DNA of 64,000 nt from Ktedonobacteria bacterium (GTDB lineage: Bacteria; Chloroflexota; Ktedonobacteria; Ktedonobacterales; JACDGC01), in assembly GCA_027459785.1 (NCBI GenBank), contig DAIDGU010000054.1, positions 1 to 64,000 on the forward strand, in the 5' to 3' direction. Of the stretch, positions 43,562 to 54,566 are shown piece after piece. Numbering within the stretch: the stretch's first letter is position 1; each line of letters starts with the position of its first letter. The notes under the pieces were generated by a model. It saw nothing but the letters and a program-made list of their open reading frames with translations. It had not been told where the DNA came from and searched no databases. The position numbers were made by a program, and so were the translations under genes.

Positions 43562-43725
43562 AGGGGACGGCGGGCGGTTAAAACCGCGCCTAGGGGCGTT
43601 CCGCCACGAAGTCCACCTACGTGGACTGGAGTTAGTCCGCGACGGCAGGGCGACTACAAGGGTACGCCCCTACTGCGTCGCCGCTAGGCGCTTAGGCGCG
43701 GTTTTAACCGCCCGCCGTCCCCCGT
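43562..43725. repeat. Complete family-A element with a nested gcgactacaagg repeat
   Basis: The left arm ggcgggcggttaaaaccgcg (43572 region) matches the right arm cgcggttttaaccgcccgcc (43698 region). Both arms carry the same compensatory change (aaaa/tttt), which keeps the stem intact. Between them lie agtccacctacgtggact-type sequence and a copy of gggcgactacaagggtacgc that also occurs at 18300. Direct repeats of gatacgcgagagacgggcgg (43511 and 43540) precede it. It fills most of the 43484-43896 gap. Confidence 0.85.
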
Positions 43726-43844
43726 CCCCGTCCCTGGCGCATATATCCCCGCCCCCGCCCGTCGTCCTCGTCTCGGTTTCCCCCCCTGCATTCCCCGCAT
43801 TGGTGATGTTCGTCACATCTTTGGCCGTCGATGGTCCCGCACGC

Positions 43845-43873
43845 TTGACTTTTCTATAGCAATTTGCAATACT
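43845..43873 (+). promoter_or_regulatory. Sigma-70 promoter of the XRE/flotillin cluster
   Basis: TTGACT (43845-43850), an exact 17-bp spacer, and AATACT (43868-43873), followed by ATG 43897. The transcript would have a 5' leader of about 17 nt. Confidence 0.7.
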
Positions 43874-43896
43874 AGAGGATGGGAGGGATGTGACCG

Positions 43897-44334
43897 ATGA
43901 ACCTGGCCGAGAAAATGAAACACCTGCGACACCAGGCGGGCGTGGCGCGCGGATTAGCACGCCCGCTGACGCAGGCAGAACTGGCGCGCTCCATTCGCGC
44001 GATGGGCGGCACCATCAGCCAGGCGTATCTGTCGCAGATCGAAAACGGCAAGCGCACGCACCTGACAGAGAAGACGCGCACTCACCTGGCGCAGTTTTTC
44101 GGGGTGCATCCCGGCTATCTGGTGAGCGATCCGCTAGCCGTCGCTGCTGTGCCACAGGGACATGTGCTGCCTTTCGCGCTGCATCAGCCGGCGCACCACA
44201 CGCTGGCGCGGCTGGCCGTCCACCCCCATCGCCATCGGCTGTGGGGTTTGCTCGATGATCTCATCGACCTCCCGGCCACTGATCTTGATGATGTGCATGG
44301 TTTCGTGAGCGCGCGCAAGCGCGCCGGACGTTGA
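43897..44334 (+). CDS. XRE-family helix-turn-helix transcriptional regulator
   Basis: 145 residues. The N-terminal HTH_XRE domain (about 4-75) shows LAEKMKHLRHQAG, LTQAELARSI and the recognition helix ISQAYLSQIENGKRTHLTEK, then LAQFFGVHPGYL. The C-terminal 65 residues are His-rich and end near HGFVSARKRAGR, of unknown role. It lies 20 nt upstream of the DUF5808-like gene and behind a good promoter, so it may regulate its own operon with the NfeD and flotillin genes. Confidence 0.88.
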   Translation: MNLAEKMKHLRHQAGVARGLARPLTQAELARSIRAMGGTISQAYLSQIENGKRTHLTEKTRTHLAQFFGVHPGYLVSDPLAVAAVPQGHVLPFALHQPAHHTLARLAVHPHRHRLWGLLDDLIDLPATDLDDVHGFVSARKRAGR

Positions 44335-44353
44335 AGGAGAACGAGCAGATAGT

Positions 44354-44671
44354 ATGCGTGGACTTCGCATCTTTATGACCGGCGTTGTGGCGGGCCTGGC
44401 GTATGCCGCCATCAGCAAGGAACTGGAAAAGCCGCCGGAGGCGCGCACCTGGCAGGGGACCATCGGCATGGTGCCGTACAACTTCCGCATCCAGGAATGG
44501 GGCAACTTGTCCCGCGAATATTGGAATCCGGCCAGCGACCAGATCCTGAGTCCCAAGGCGATCGGCATCGGCTGGGGCATCAATTTCGCCGCGCTGACGC
44601 ATCGCGCGCAGGAATGGTTGCAGACGCCGGCAGACAAACAGGTGACGGTGGCGGAGACCGTCGGCGAGTAG
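44354..44671 (+). CDS. DUF5808-like small protein
   Basis: 105 residues. A short N-terminal hydrophobic stretch (FMTGVVAGLAYAAIS) is followed by a soluble domain. The block WQGTIGMVPYNFRIQEWG and the later REYWNPASDQILSPKAIGIG and WGINF resemble the DUF5808 pattern, in which a protein of unknown function describes its fold as F/Y-x-R...W-N-P...G-x-G-W. Family assignment is from memory of that pattern and is tentative. It starts 20 nt after the XRE gene and ends 13 nt before the NfeD-like gene. Confidence 0.55.
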   Translation: MRGLRIFMTGVVAGLAYAAISKELEKPPEARTWQGTIGMVPYNFRIQEWGNLSREYWNPASDQILSPKAIGIGWGINFAALTHRAQEWLQTPADKQVTVAETVGE

Positions 44672-44683
44672 GAGGCACACGTC

Positions 44684-45460
44684 GTGATCCAGACTGATCC
44701 GCTGTCGCTCGTGTTCATCGCGTGTTTCGTCTTTGCCGGCAGTTTTCTGGTGGCGACGACGGCGCTGGGGATGGGTCACGCGCACAGCGGGGTGCAGCTA
44801 CACGCGGGGGGGCAACTGCACCTGGGCCATGCCGGCCATACGGGCAGCGCGCATGGCGCCGCGCCTGGGCCGACCACGGCGGCGGGGCATCCCACGCGCG
44901 TCGCCGTGCCACATGCCCACCAGCAGGCCCACGCGCCGGCCCAGCAAAGCGCCAGTAGCAAAGCACCCATCGCCGCGTTGCTGCATGTGTTCGGCGGCGT
45001 CAATCTCAATTCCGTCCTGGTCTTTCTATTCTGCTTCGGCTTGTTCGGCTATGTGCTGCACAACCTGGCACATGCCGGCGCGGTGCTGACGATCAGCGTC
45101 GCCGTGCTGGCGGGCCTGGGCGGCGGCGCGGCGATGAACGCGCTTTTCGTGCGCCTGTTCGGGGTGGAAGCGGGCCGGCTGGGCAACGATTCATCGCAGA
45201 TGGAAGGCCGCATCGCCACCGTCTCGCTGCCCATTCGCGCGGGCGGCGTGGGCGAGGTCGTTTTTATCGGCGAGAACGGCACGCGCCGTAGCCTGGGCGC
45301 ACGCAGCCAGGACGGCACAGCCATCCCGCGCGAGGCCGAAGTGGTAATCCTCGCTTTCACCAATGGCATCGCCGAAGTGCAAGCCTGGGAGACTTTCATC
45401 ACCGCCACGCAGGCGCACCTGATCGGTGATGAAACCGCCCGTTCCGCCACCCCCACATAA
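44684..45460 (+). CDS. NfeD-like membrane protein
   Basis: 258 residues from a GTG preceded by aggagg. Transmembrane segments lie at about 8-26 and 101-150. A His/Ala/Gly-rich loop (about 30-90: HAHSGVQLHAGGQLHLGHAG) could bind metal. The C-terminal 85 residues have an OB-fold-like pattern, MEGRIATVSLPIRAGGVGEV, then TRRSLGARSQDGTAIPREAE. NfeD proteins act with flotillins in membrane microdomains, and a flotillin gene is next. It follows the DUF5808-like gene directly, so it is part of the operon. Confidence 0.75.
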   Translation: MIQTDPLSLVFIACFVFAGSFLVATTALGMGHAHSGVQLHAGGQLHLGHAGHTGSAHGAAPGPTTAAGHPTRVAVPHAHQQAHAPAQQSASSKAPIAALLHVFGGVNLNSVLVFLFCFGLFGYVLHNLAHAGAVLTISVAVLAGLGGGAAMNALFVRLFGVEAGRLGNDSSQMEGRIATVSLPIRAGGVGEVVFIGENGTRRSLGARSQDGTAIPREAEVVILAFTNGIAEVQAWETFITATQAHLIGDETARSATPT

Positions 45461-45550
45461 TTCCACTAGCACCCACCAATCGTATCGGCACTCGTAGCCA
45501 ACCAAACGCATTGTATACCCAATCGGCATTGCAAAAGTTTGCTTGAATCG

Positions 45551-45591
45551 AAAGGAGCGACCCCATAACAGAGGGGTCGTCACACACCATG
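45551..45591 (+). promoter_or_regulatory. Shine-Dalgarno, hairpin and start codon of the flotillin gene
   Basis: AAAGGAG (45551-45557) is followed at once by a perfect 7-bp stem, cgacccc (45558-45564) with ggggtcg (45573-45579) and an 8-nt loop, then 9 nt to ATG 45589. The linear spacer is 31 nt, too long to work. Removing the 22-nt hairpin leaves an effective spacer of 9 nt, an optimal value. Confidence 0.7.
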
Positions 45592-47289
45592 AGCCAAACG
45601 CTGCTCACCATCATCGTCGTCGTGGCGCTGATCGCCATTCTGTGCGTGCTGTTGCTGCGCCTGGGCGCGAGTCTTTATCGCAAAGTCGGTCCCAACCAGG
45701 CGCTCATCGTGTATGGCCGCCATCAATCGCGGGTCATCACCAACGGCGGCACGCTAATCACGCCGTTTTTCGAGGAAGCGACGTATTTTTCACTGGAACT
45801 GATGTCCTTCGACGTAGCGCCGCGCCAAGATCTTTATACGAACCAGGGCGTGGCCGTCAACGTGGAGGCCGTCACGCAGCTTAAAGTGCGGTCGGACCGC
45901 GAGAGCATCCTCACTGCTGCCGAGCAATTTTTGAGCAAGGACGACGACGAGCGCGAAGGGTTGATCCGCCTGGTGATGGAAGGCCATCTGCGCGGCATCG
46001 TCGGCCAGTTGACTGTCGAGCAGTTGGTGAAGGAGCCGGAGATGGTCAGCGAGAAGATGCGCACCATCAGTTCATCGGATCTCACCAAGATGGGGCTGGA
46101 TGTCGTGTCGTTCACCATCAAAGAAGTGCGCGACAACAACGACTACATCACCAACATGGGCCGGCCAGAGATCGAGCGCATCAAGAAAGAGGCGAACATC
46201 GCCGCCGCGCTGGCCGCGCGCGATACCCAGATCCAGCAGGCTTCCGCACTACGCGAATCCGCCGTCGCCAAATCGCAGGCCGATCAATCGCGCGTGGAAG
46301 CCGAGTCGGCCTCGCAGACAAAGCAGGCGGAATTCCAGCGCGACCTTTCGCTGAAAAAAGCGGCCTATGATGCTGAGGTCAAGAAACAGCAAGCCTCGGC
46401 GGATAAAGCGTATGACATTCAGGCCAACGTGATGCAGCAGCAGGTGATTGAAGAGGCCACCCGCGTGCAGGAGATCGAGCGCACGGCGCAGGTGAAGGTG
46501 CAGGAAGCTGAGATCAAGCGCCGCCAACTCGAACTGGAAGCGACCGTCTTGAAGAGCGCGGAGGCCGACCGCCAGCGCGTGGAAACGGTGGCCGAAGCGG
46601 AACGCCGCCGCCTGGCGTTGGAAGCGCAGGGCCATGCCGAGGCGCTTCACGCCCAGAGCGTGGCCGAAGCCGAGGCCGCGCGCGTGCGCGGCCAGGCCGA
46701 AGCGGAGATCGCCAAGATCCGTGGCCTGGCGGAAGCCGAGGTCGTCAAGGCCCACGGCCTGGCGGAAGCCGACGCGATCCGCGCCAAGGGCGAAGCCGAG
46801 GCCGAGGCGATGCGCGTGAAGGCCGAAGCGTATCACCAATACAACCAGGCCGCCGTGCTGGATAAGCTGCTGACGGGCCTGCCGGAGATGGTGCGCGCCC
46901 TGGCCGAACCGCTGAGCAAGGTGGATCGCGTCACCATCGTTTCCACCGGCGAGGGACAGAACGGTGGCGTCGGCGCCAGCCGGCTGACGGGCGATCTGGT
47001 GAACATGCTGGCCCAGGTGCCAGCGATCTTCGAGATGCTCAGCGGCGGCATAAAGCTGGACGACCTGATGAGCCGCGTCCCTGGCATGCAACCAGCAAAC
47101 GGCACGGCCCCCGCGCCCGACGAGACGGAGGCCGCGACGGTTCCCGCCGAGCCGGTGCCGGTGGGCGTGACGGCCCTCAGCACCATCGTCGATGCCGCGC
47201 CGCCTGCCCCCAACACGCCGCCCGCCACGCCTGATGCCGCGCCCGCACGCAACTCGCACGCCGCGCCGCGCCCCAAGCCCCAGCAGTAA
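45589..47289 (+). CDS. Flotillin / FloT-like membrane scaffold protein
   Basis: 566 residues. One N-terminal hydrophobic segment (about 5-25), then the SPFH domain (about 30-200): KVGPNQALIVYGRHQSRVIT, GVAVNVEAVTQLKVRSD, HLRGIVGQLTVEQLVKEP, LDVVSFTIKEVRDNN. A long coiled coil with AEA-type repeats (about 200-425) is followed by a disordered Pro/Ala tail. Flotillins assemble membrane microdomains and collaborate with NfeD-type proteins, one of which is encoded just upstream. Translation initiation seems to depend on a hairpin between the ribosome site and the start. Confidence 0.92.
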   Translation: MSQTLLTIIVVVALIAILCVLLLRLGASLYRKVGPNQALIVYGRHQSRVITNGGTLITPFFEEATYFSLELMSFDVAPRQDLYTNQGVAVNVEAVTQLKVRSDRESILTAAEQFLSKDDDEREGLIRLVMEGHLRGIVGQLTVEQLVKEPEMVSEKMRTISSSDLTKMGLDVVSFTIKEVRDNNDYITNMGRPEIERIKKEANIAAALAARDTQIQQASALRESAVAKSQADQSRVEAESASQTKQAEFQRDLSLKKAAYDAEVKKQQASADKAYDIQANVMQQQVIEEATRVQEIERTAQVKVQEAEIKRRQLELEATVLKSAEADRQRVETVAEAERRRLALEAQGHAEALHAQSVAEAEAARVRGQAEAEIAKIRGLAEAEVVKAHGLAEADAIRAKGEAEAEAMRVKAEAYHQYNQAAVLDKLLTGLPEMVRALAEPLSKVDRVTIVSTGEGQNGGVGASRLTGDLVNMLAQVPAIFEMLSGGIKLDDLMSRVPGMQPANGTAPAPDETEAATVPAEPVPVGVTALSTIVDAAPPAPNTPPATPDAAPARNSHAAPRPKPQQ

Positions 47290-47534
47290 GCGTACAGGAG
47301 GGGTGGGCCGAAATCGCCTGTCCCTTCTATTTTGCTCCATGATACCGCTATTGCGTGCATACAAGTGGGATACTATCAGTGGCGGTGGTGGATAATGCAA
47401 TGGGCAGGAGATGATGGTTCAGAGATGCAAGATGATCGCATAGCTGAGCCAGAGGCAGATGCAAGTGGCACCATATGACGTGAGGAACGCTATTTCCCTC
47501 CCTATGTCCTTACCGGCTTGCCCGCCTGCGTCTG

Positions 47535-47570
47535 TATACTATCGCCATCCGCTACCGGTTATGGTACAAT
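47535..47570 (+). promoter_or_regulatory. Candidate -10 boxes upstream of fabH
   Basis: TATACT (47535-47540) and TACAAT (47565-47570) lie 100-136 nt before the fabH start. Neither has a convincing -35 at 16-18 nt. Confidence 0.3.
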
Positions 47571-47580
47571 GGAGCCACAC

Positions 47581-47606
47581 GTGTAGCCAGCTATAGCCAG
47601 CTACAC
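47581..47606. other. Palindrome with internal direct repeat in the fabH leader
   Basis: gtgtagc (47581-47587) and gctacac (47600-47606) enclose two abutting copies of tagccagcta (47584-47593 and 47594-47603). If transcription starts after the TACAAT at 47565, it lies in the 5' leader or over the start site. A possible operator; nothing else is recognised in 47290-47670. Confidence 0.4.
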
Positions 47607-47670
47607 ATCGGCGCGTTGGGCCAATGGCGTCTCGCACCGCGCGACATCCTGTGGGAGGGCAGCTTCGAGC

Positions 47671-48672
47671 ATGTATAGCGCAATCACTGGCTGGGGCATG
47701 GCGGTGCCTGAAAACATTTTGACCAACGCGGATCTGGAACGCCTGGTAGACACTTCGGATGACTGGATCGTCTCGCGCACGGGCATTCGTGAGCGGCACG
47801 TCACCACGCCCGACGAAACCTCATCGACGCTGGCGATCCGCGCCAGCCAGCAGGCGCTGGCGCGCGCGCACCTCGCGCCGACGGACCTGGACATGATCAT
47901 CCTGGGGACGGTGACGGGCGATTACTCGTTCCCCGCCACGGCTTGCCTGGTGCAAGATGGCTTGGGCGCGAGTTGCGCGGCCTTCGACATCCAGGCGGCC
48001 TGCACTGGCTGGATTTATGGTATGGTGATGGCACACCAGTTCGTCAGCACCGGCGCGGCGCGCAACGTGTTGGTCATCGGCGTGGAGGTGCTTTCCAAGA
48101 TCACCGATATGCGTGACCGGGGGACGTGCGTGCTATTCGGCGACGGCGCGGGCGCGACGGTCGTTTCCGCCAGCGACACGCCGGGTGGTGTACTCGGTTG
48201 GACGCTCGGCGCGGACGGTGCGCGCCCCGAACAGCTTTATCGCAAGGCGGGCGGCGCGAAGCATCCTATCACGCGCGAGAACATCGACAGCCACGATCCC
48301 TACATCAGCATGATGGGGTCCGAGGTCTTCAAATTCGCCACGCGCACGATGGGAACGGCGATGGAAGAGGCGCTGGTGAAAGCCAACCTGACCGCGCACG
48401 ACATCGACCTCTTCATCCCCCACCAGGCCAATCTGCGCATCATCGAGGCCGCCTCACGCCGGCTGGAATTGCCGCCGGAAAAGGTCTTCGTCAATATCGA
48501 ACGCTATGGCAACACCTCGGCGGCGGCGGTCCCCATCGCCATGTGCGAGGCCATCGACCAGGGGCGCATCATGCCGGGCAGCCGCGTGGGCTGCGTCGCC
48601 TTCGGGGCCGGCCTCACCTGGGGCGCCATCGCGCTGCAATGGACCGCGCCGGTGGGGGACGTGGGCGCATAA
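47671..48672 (+). CDS. fabH: Beta-ketoacyl-ACP synthase III
   Basis: 333 residues. Condenses acyl-CoA with malonyl-ACP to start fatty-acid synthesis. The catalytic triad is visible: Cys111 (in FDIQAACTGWIYG), His251 (in FIPHQANLRIIE) and Asn281 (in ERYGNTSAAAVPIA). The opening SAITGWGMAVPENILTNADL, the DDWIVSRTGIRERHV block and the FGDGAGATVVS block are also typical. It is followed 37 nt later by the convergent lon gene. It stands alone here, without other fab genes. KasIII-like enzymes of other pathways share the fold, but the sequence is a close match to FabH. Confidence 0.93.
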   Translation: MYSAITGWGMAVPENILTNADLERLVDTSDDWIVSRTGIRERHVTTPDETSSTLAIRASQQALARAHLAPTDLDMIILGTVTGDYSFPATACLVQDGLGASCAAFDIQAACTGWIYGMVMAHQFVSTGAARNVLVIGVEVLSKITDMRDRGTCVLFGDGAGATVVSASDTPGGVLGWTLGADGARPEQLYRKAGGAKHPITRENIDSHDPYISMMGSEVFKFATRTMGTAMEEALVKANLTAHDIDLFIPHQANLRIIEAASRRLELPPEKVFVNIERYGNTSAAAVPIAMCEAIDQGRIMPGSRVGCVAFGAGLTWGAIALQWTAPVGDVGA

Positions 48673-48709
48673 ATCGCCGATTGTGGGCGGCGGCTGCCGC
48701 CCAATGATG

Positions 48710-51220
48710 TCACTCCCCCTCGTCGTCCTTGTCTTTGGCACAGCGGCCCATCTGTGTCGCTGGCTCGTTGCCGGTGGTATCGGACGGCGCAATCTCTGGG
48801 GGGGTATCGCGTGGGGCGTGGGGAGCGGGCGGCGGGCCGTCGGAGCCAGAGACCACCAGCCCGACCGTCGCGTCGGCGGTTTCGTCGCGTGGCAGCAGGG
48901 CGGCGCGTTCCACCTCCTCCATCCGGGCGACAGGGACGAAAGTGATCTGGTGGCGGATGCGCTCCGGGATCTCCTGAATGTCCTTCTGGTTCTCGGCAGG
49001 GAGGATGATGCGGCGGATGCCGACGCGGTAGGCTGCCAGCACTTTGTCGCGCAGGCCGCCGATGGGCAGCACGCGCCCGCGCAGGGTGATCTCGCCGGTC
49101 ATGGCCGTGTCGGCGCGCACGGGGCGGTTGGTGAGCGCGGAGATCATTGCCGTGGCGATGGTGATGCCAGCCGAGGGACCGTCCTTCGGCACCGCGCCTT
49201 CCGGCAGATGCAAGTGGAGATCGAGCTGATCGGCGAAGGTCGGCGAGATGCCCAATTCATCGACGCGCGTGCGGATGTAGGAGTGCGCGGTTTGGGCCGA
49301 TTCGCGCATCACATCGCCCTGCTGGCCCGTCAGCCGCACATCGCCGCGCCCTGGCATGAAGGCGACTTCCACCGGCAGCAGCGTGCCACCAGACTCGGTC
49401 CAGGCAAGGCCCATCGCCAGGCCCACCTGATCGCCTTCCGGCGCGTCGTCGCCGCTGAAGCGTGGCGGTCCCAGGTACTCTTCGATGGTCTTTTTGGTCA
49501 GGCGGATGCGCGCCTGGGGGTCGATCAGCACGCGCCGCGCGGCTTTATCGCAGATCGTCCCCAGGTGTCGGCCCAGCGAGCGTACGCCCGCCTCGCGCGT
49601 ATAGGACGCGACGATCCATTGCAGCATCGGTGCCGGCAGCTTCACCTCGTCGGTTGTCAGCGATGCATCGCGCAGCGCCTTCGGCCAGAGGTAGTCGCGC
49701 GCGATGGCGATCTTCTCCTCCTCGGTATAGCCGGGGATATCGATGATCTCCATGCGGTCCGCGAGCGGGCGCGGGATGCCGTAGCGGTTGTTGCCGGTGC
49801 AGATGAAGAAGACTTCGGAGAGATCATATGGCACTTCCAGGTAATGATCCGTGAAGGTTGAGTTTTGCGAGGGGTCCAGCACTTCCAGCAGCGCGGCGGC
49901 AGGGTCGCCACGGTAGTCCGATGCCAGCTTGTCGATCTCATCCAGCAAGAAGACAGGATTTTTGACACCCGCCGTCTTCATCGCGTTGATGATGCGCCCA
50001 GGGAGCGCGCCAACATATGTGCGGCGGTGGCCGCGAATCTCAGCTTCGTCGTGGACGCCGCCCAGCGAAATGCGCACCAGGGGCCGGCCCATCGCCTTCG
50101 CGATGGATTCGCCCAGGGAGGTTTTGCCGACGCCGGGCGGGCCGATCAGGCACATGATGGGGCCGCGATTGACGGCGCGGTAATCGATGGCACCTGTTTC
50201 CGTCTTCGTGCGCGCCATACGCAGTTGGCGCACGGCCAGGAAGTCCGTGATGCGATCTTTGACGCGCTCCAGGCCGAACTGCTGCTCGTCCAGCACGCGT
50301 TGCACCTCGCGGATGTCCAGCCGGTCGGCGCTACGGTCCTGCCAGGGCAGCGCGAGGATCCAGTCGATATAGTTGCGGATGACGCCGGTTTCGGCGGAGT
50401 TGGCCGGGGTGCGCTCCAGTTTGGTGATCTCTTTGAGGACTTTCGTCTCGACCTCCGCCGGCATGCCCTTCTGCGCCACGCGCTCGCGCAGTTCCTGGCC
50501 CTCCGTCAGCGTATCCTGCCCCAGTTCGCGCTGAATCGCTTTGAGTTGCTCTTTCAGATAGTATTCCTGCTGGTTGCGGTCCACTTGCTCGCGCACGCGC
50601 TGGCGGATGCGCTGCTCCATATCCAGCACTTCGATGGCATTGCCCAGGATAACACAAATCTTTTCCAGCCGCTGTTCGGGATCAATCGTTTCCAATAGCT
50701 CTTGCTGTTTATCTGGATCGGAGACGAGGTGCGCGGCCAGCACATCCGAGAGGCGCGAAGGTGAGCGCATGACCATGATCGACTCGATCTCTTGCGCGGA
50801 AAAGCGCCGATTGAGCTGGATATAGCGGTCAAAGATCTCGTGGGCGTGGCGCACCAGCGCCTGGGCGGTGGCCGTCGTGCCGGATGGCTCGGCGATGCGC
50901 GCCGTCAGCACGCGCAAGGCGGGATCTAGCGCGACCCACTCATCGATGCGGACACGGCGCTGGCCTTCCACCTGCACCTGGGCGGTGTCGCCCTCGCGCT
51001 CGAAGGAAAGCATCTGCACCACCGTGGCGACGGTGTGAATGTCGGCGGGTTTGGGATCATCGACTTCCGTCGCCTGCTGCTTGGCGACGACGAAGGTGCG
51101 CGTGTGTTCCCAGGCGTCGGCGACGGCCTGCAAGGAGCGCGGGCGCACGATGGTGAGGTTCGCGCGCATGCGTGGGAAGACGACAGTATTTTTCAGCGGC
51201 ACAAGCGGGTATTCGCGCAT
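48710..51220 (-). CDS. lon: ATP-dependent protease La (Lon)
   Basis: 836 residues, normal size. Degrades misfolded and regulatory proteins in the cytoplasm. The N-terminal substrate domain starts with [20 protein letters not shown]. The AAA+ domain has Walker [15 protein letters not shown] (about residue 355) and Walker [13 protein letters not shown]. The C-terminal serine-lysine protease domain carries the catalytic Ser in [15 protein letters not shown] and the Lys in [14 protein letters not shown]. An acidic/Pro-rich tail of about 60 residues is extra. ATG 51220 has aggaga about 6 nt upstream. Together with clpX and tig it forms a protein-quality-control run on one strand, though the gap to clpX is 160 nt. 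Confidence 0.95.
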   Translation of the reverse strand: MREYPLVPLKNTVVFPRMRANLTIVRPRSLQAVADAWEHTRTFVVAKQQATEVDDPKPADIHTVATVVQMLSFEREGDTAQVQVEGQRRVRIDEWVALDPALRVLTARIAEPSGTTATAQALVRHAHEIFDRYIQLNRRFSAQEIESIMVMRSPSRLSDVLAAHLVSDPDKQQELLETIDPEQRLEKICVILGNAIEVLDMEQRIRQRVREQVDRNQQEYYLKEQLKAIQRELGQDTLTEGQELRERVAQKGMPAEVETKVLKEITKLERTPANSAETGVIRNYIDWILALPWQDRSADRLDIREVQRVLDEQQFGLERVKDRITDFLAVRQLRMARTKTETGAIDYRAVNRGPIMCLIGPPGVGKTSLGESIAKAMGRPLVRISLGGVHDEAEIRGHRRTYVGALPGRIINAMKTAGVKNPVFLLDEIDKLASDYRGDPAAALLEVLDPSQNSTFTDHYLEVPYDLSEVFFICTGNNRYGIPRPLADRMEIIDIPGYTEEEKIAIARDYLWPKALRDASLTTDEVKLPAPMLQWIVASYTREAGVRSLGRHLGTICDKAARRVLIDPQARIRLTKKTIEEYLGPPRFSGDDAPEGDQVGLAMGLAWTESGGTLLPVEVAFMPGRGDVRLTGQQGDVMRESAQTAHSYIRTRVDELGISPTFADQLDLHLHLPEGAVPKDGPSAGITIATAMISALTNRPVRADTAMTGEITLRGRVLPIGGLRDKVLAAYRVGIRRIILPAENQKDIQEIPERIRHQITFVPVARMEEVERAALLPRDETADATVGLVVSGSDGPPPAPHAPRDTPPEIAPSDTTGNEPATQMGRCAKDKDDEGE

Positions 51221-51380
51221 GTTGAGTCTCCTGCTAGGAAAATCCCACCCTTACCGCTGTGGTAGCTCCATTACGGCGCAAGGGGGCAACGGCCTTCCCT
51301 GCCGAAAACAAGGAGGCAAAGCGCCGCACGCGACCTTTGCCTCTCCGCATGGTTGATGCCAATCTGCACGAACGCGCGCC

Positions 51381-52697
<1,317 letters not shown>

Positions 52698-52819
52698 GCG
52701 TTCACCATTCCTCCTGCGCCGGAGCGCGGACGATAATCTGAGCGCCGACCCAGTGTGCAGGAGACACGGATGGCAGACTCAAGCGCCATTGAATCATCTG
52801 AGCAACTATTCCTTTTAAC

Positions 52820-54262
52820 CTATTCTGCTTCCGGTGCAGCCGATGATTCCGTCTCAACCGGGGCAGCCGCTTCCGGCGTTTGGGCGGTGGCGACCACGTG
52901 CTCAGCAGGGGTACCGGCGGCCTCGCCGGCGAGCGTGGCGAGCATCGCCGCTGGATCATCTCCTATCGTAGCGGAGGATTCACTATCTGTCAAATGTTGC
53001 ATGACCCAGTCCTGGGCCTGGTCCCGTAGGAGGCTGCGTTCGATGGATTGGCGCTGCGCCGGTTTGAGTTGCCCCAGCCGCATGCGCCGTGCGCCGGAAG
53101 AGGTCGCGTTATAGGCATCCAGCACGCGCTGCACGTCTTGCACGGTGACGGTCAGCCCTTCCTGTTCGGCGATCAACTCTAAAGCACGGCGCTGCTTGAC
53201 GCGCCGCAATGCTTCGGGCTGCATCTCCTCGCGGTAGCTGTCCAGCGTCTTGCCCATCAGTTGCAGGTAGCGGGCGAAGTCGATCTGATCGCGGCTGAGC
53301 AGGCGATCCAGGTCGCTGATGATGTCTTCGACCTCAGCATCCACCAGCACCTGGGGAACCGGCAGCGTCAGCCGTTCGATGAGTGCGTCATTGACCTTCT
53401 CGCGCAGGTCGCGGCGCGCGGTCGCCAGGCGATTCTGGTGCAATTCGGCGCGGATGGCCTCGCGCAGGGTGGCCACGTCGGCGTAATCGCCCATCTTCTG
53501 GGCGAACTCGTCATCGACAGGGGGCAGTTCTTTCACCGCCACCCGATCCAGCGTGAGGGTATAGTTGGCGGGCTGGCCGGCGATATCCGTTTTGGCATAA
53601 TCTGCCGGCACGGTGAGGCTGAATTCCTTGGTGTCGCCCTCGCTCATGCCGACGATCTCTTGATCCATGCCGGTATAGAGGCCGGTGCGCTCGTCGGTCA
53701 ACTCGAATTCGTGGTCCTTGAGGTCGCTGATTGTTTTCTCACCGATGACGAGCTTGAGCGCGACGGTCACGCGGTCGCCGATCTGCGCGGGGCGTTCCAC
53801 TGGCACCCAGAGGGCACTGCGCTCACGCGCGTTGTCGATGACGCGCTCGATATCTTCGTCCGTCACCTCAACCGGCTCTTGCATCACGTGGATGTCGTGG
53901 TAGTCGGCCAGTTCACCCTTGCTCAGCACCGGGACGGTGACGGTGACATCATGTTCCTGGCCATAGTTCACCTCATGCACATGAGCGTGGGGCGCACCCA
54001 ACAGCGTCAGATCGTGCTCGCGCGCCGAGGCGCTGACGGCATCCTGCACCAGATCTTCGATGGCCTCTTCGTAGAGCGCGTCGCGCCCGACGAGGCGTTC
54101 GATGGTGGCGCGCGGCGCGTGGCCGGGGCGGAAGCCAGGGATCTTTTGGCTCTGGGCCAGGCGGCGATAGACTTTTTCCGAAGCTTTATCGATGGCGGCC
54201 CAGTCGAGATGCACTGTGAATTGTGCGTCGCTTGCCGGCGTCGTTTCAACCGTGACGTTCAA
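52820..54262 (-). CDS. tig: Trigger factor
   Basis: 480 residues. Ribosome-bound chaperone with peptidyl-prolyl isomerase activity. The N-terminal ribosome-binding signature IPGFRPGHAPRATIERLVG (usually GFRxGxxP) lies at about residues 42-60. The FKBP-like domain follows (IGDRVTVALKLVIGE and FELTDERTGLYTGMDQEIVG), then the helical chaperone arms with LREKVNDALIERLTLPVPQVL. A Ser/Ala/Glu-rich tail of about 60 residues is extra. The start is a TTG at 54262: GGAGGA sits 8 nt before it and the protein begins with the expected N-V-T-V-E, whereas the upstream open frame has no site. Confidence 0.9.
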   Translation of the reverse strand: MNVTVETTPASDAQFTVHLDWAAIDKASEKVYRRLAQSQKIPGFRPGHAPRATIERLVGRDALYEEAIEDLVQDAVSASAREHDLTLLGAPHAHVHEVNYGQEHDVTVTVPVLSKGELADYHDIHVMQEPVEVTDEDIERVIDNARERSALWVPVERPAQIGDRVTVALKLVIGEKTISDLKDHEFELTDERTGLYTGMDQEIVGMSEGDTKEFSLTVPADYAKTDIAGQPANYTLTLDRVAVKELPPVDDEFAQKMGDYADVATLREAIRAELHQNRLATARRDLREKVNDALIERLTLPVPQVLVDAEVEDIISDLDRLLSRDQIDFARYLQLMGKTLDSYREEMQPEALRRVKQRRALELIAEQEGLTVTVQDVQRVLDAYNATSSGARRMRLGQLKPAQRQSIERSLLRDQAQDWVMQHLTDSESSATIGDDPAAMLATLAGEAAGTPAEHVVATAQTPEAAAPVETESSAAPEAE

Positions 54263-54528
54263 CGTCGTCTTCCTCCAGGTGGTCCTACTCAGATGGGATA
54301 CAAAACGCCGCGCACCAGCAAGCAATAGGAGCGACGCTCGCGCGGGCGGTATGAGCGAATCAATGATCTTTTCTCATTATATCACGCCGGTGGGGAAGGG
54401 GATGCGAACATGCAGCAAATCGTCTCATGCCGCGGCACTGGCTTCCGCCGCGCGGCGCAATGCCAGGAGCAGCGCAGCGCAGCACCGCCAGGAAAGATAC
54501 CGGAGGACAGAAACGCGCTTTACCTATA

Positions 54529-54566
54529 AACAGAAAGTCCGATCAGGTAAACAGAGAGTCCGATCA
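54529..54566. repeat. Direct repeat cagaaagtccgatcagg x2
   Basis: cagaaagtccgatcaggtaa and cagagagtccgatcaggcg abut each other downstream of sufU. The rest of the 54263-54563 gap shows nothing recognisable. Confidence 0.75.
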
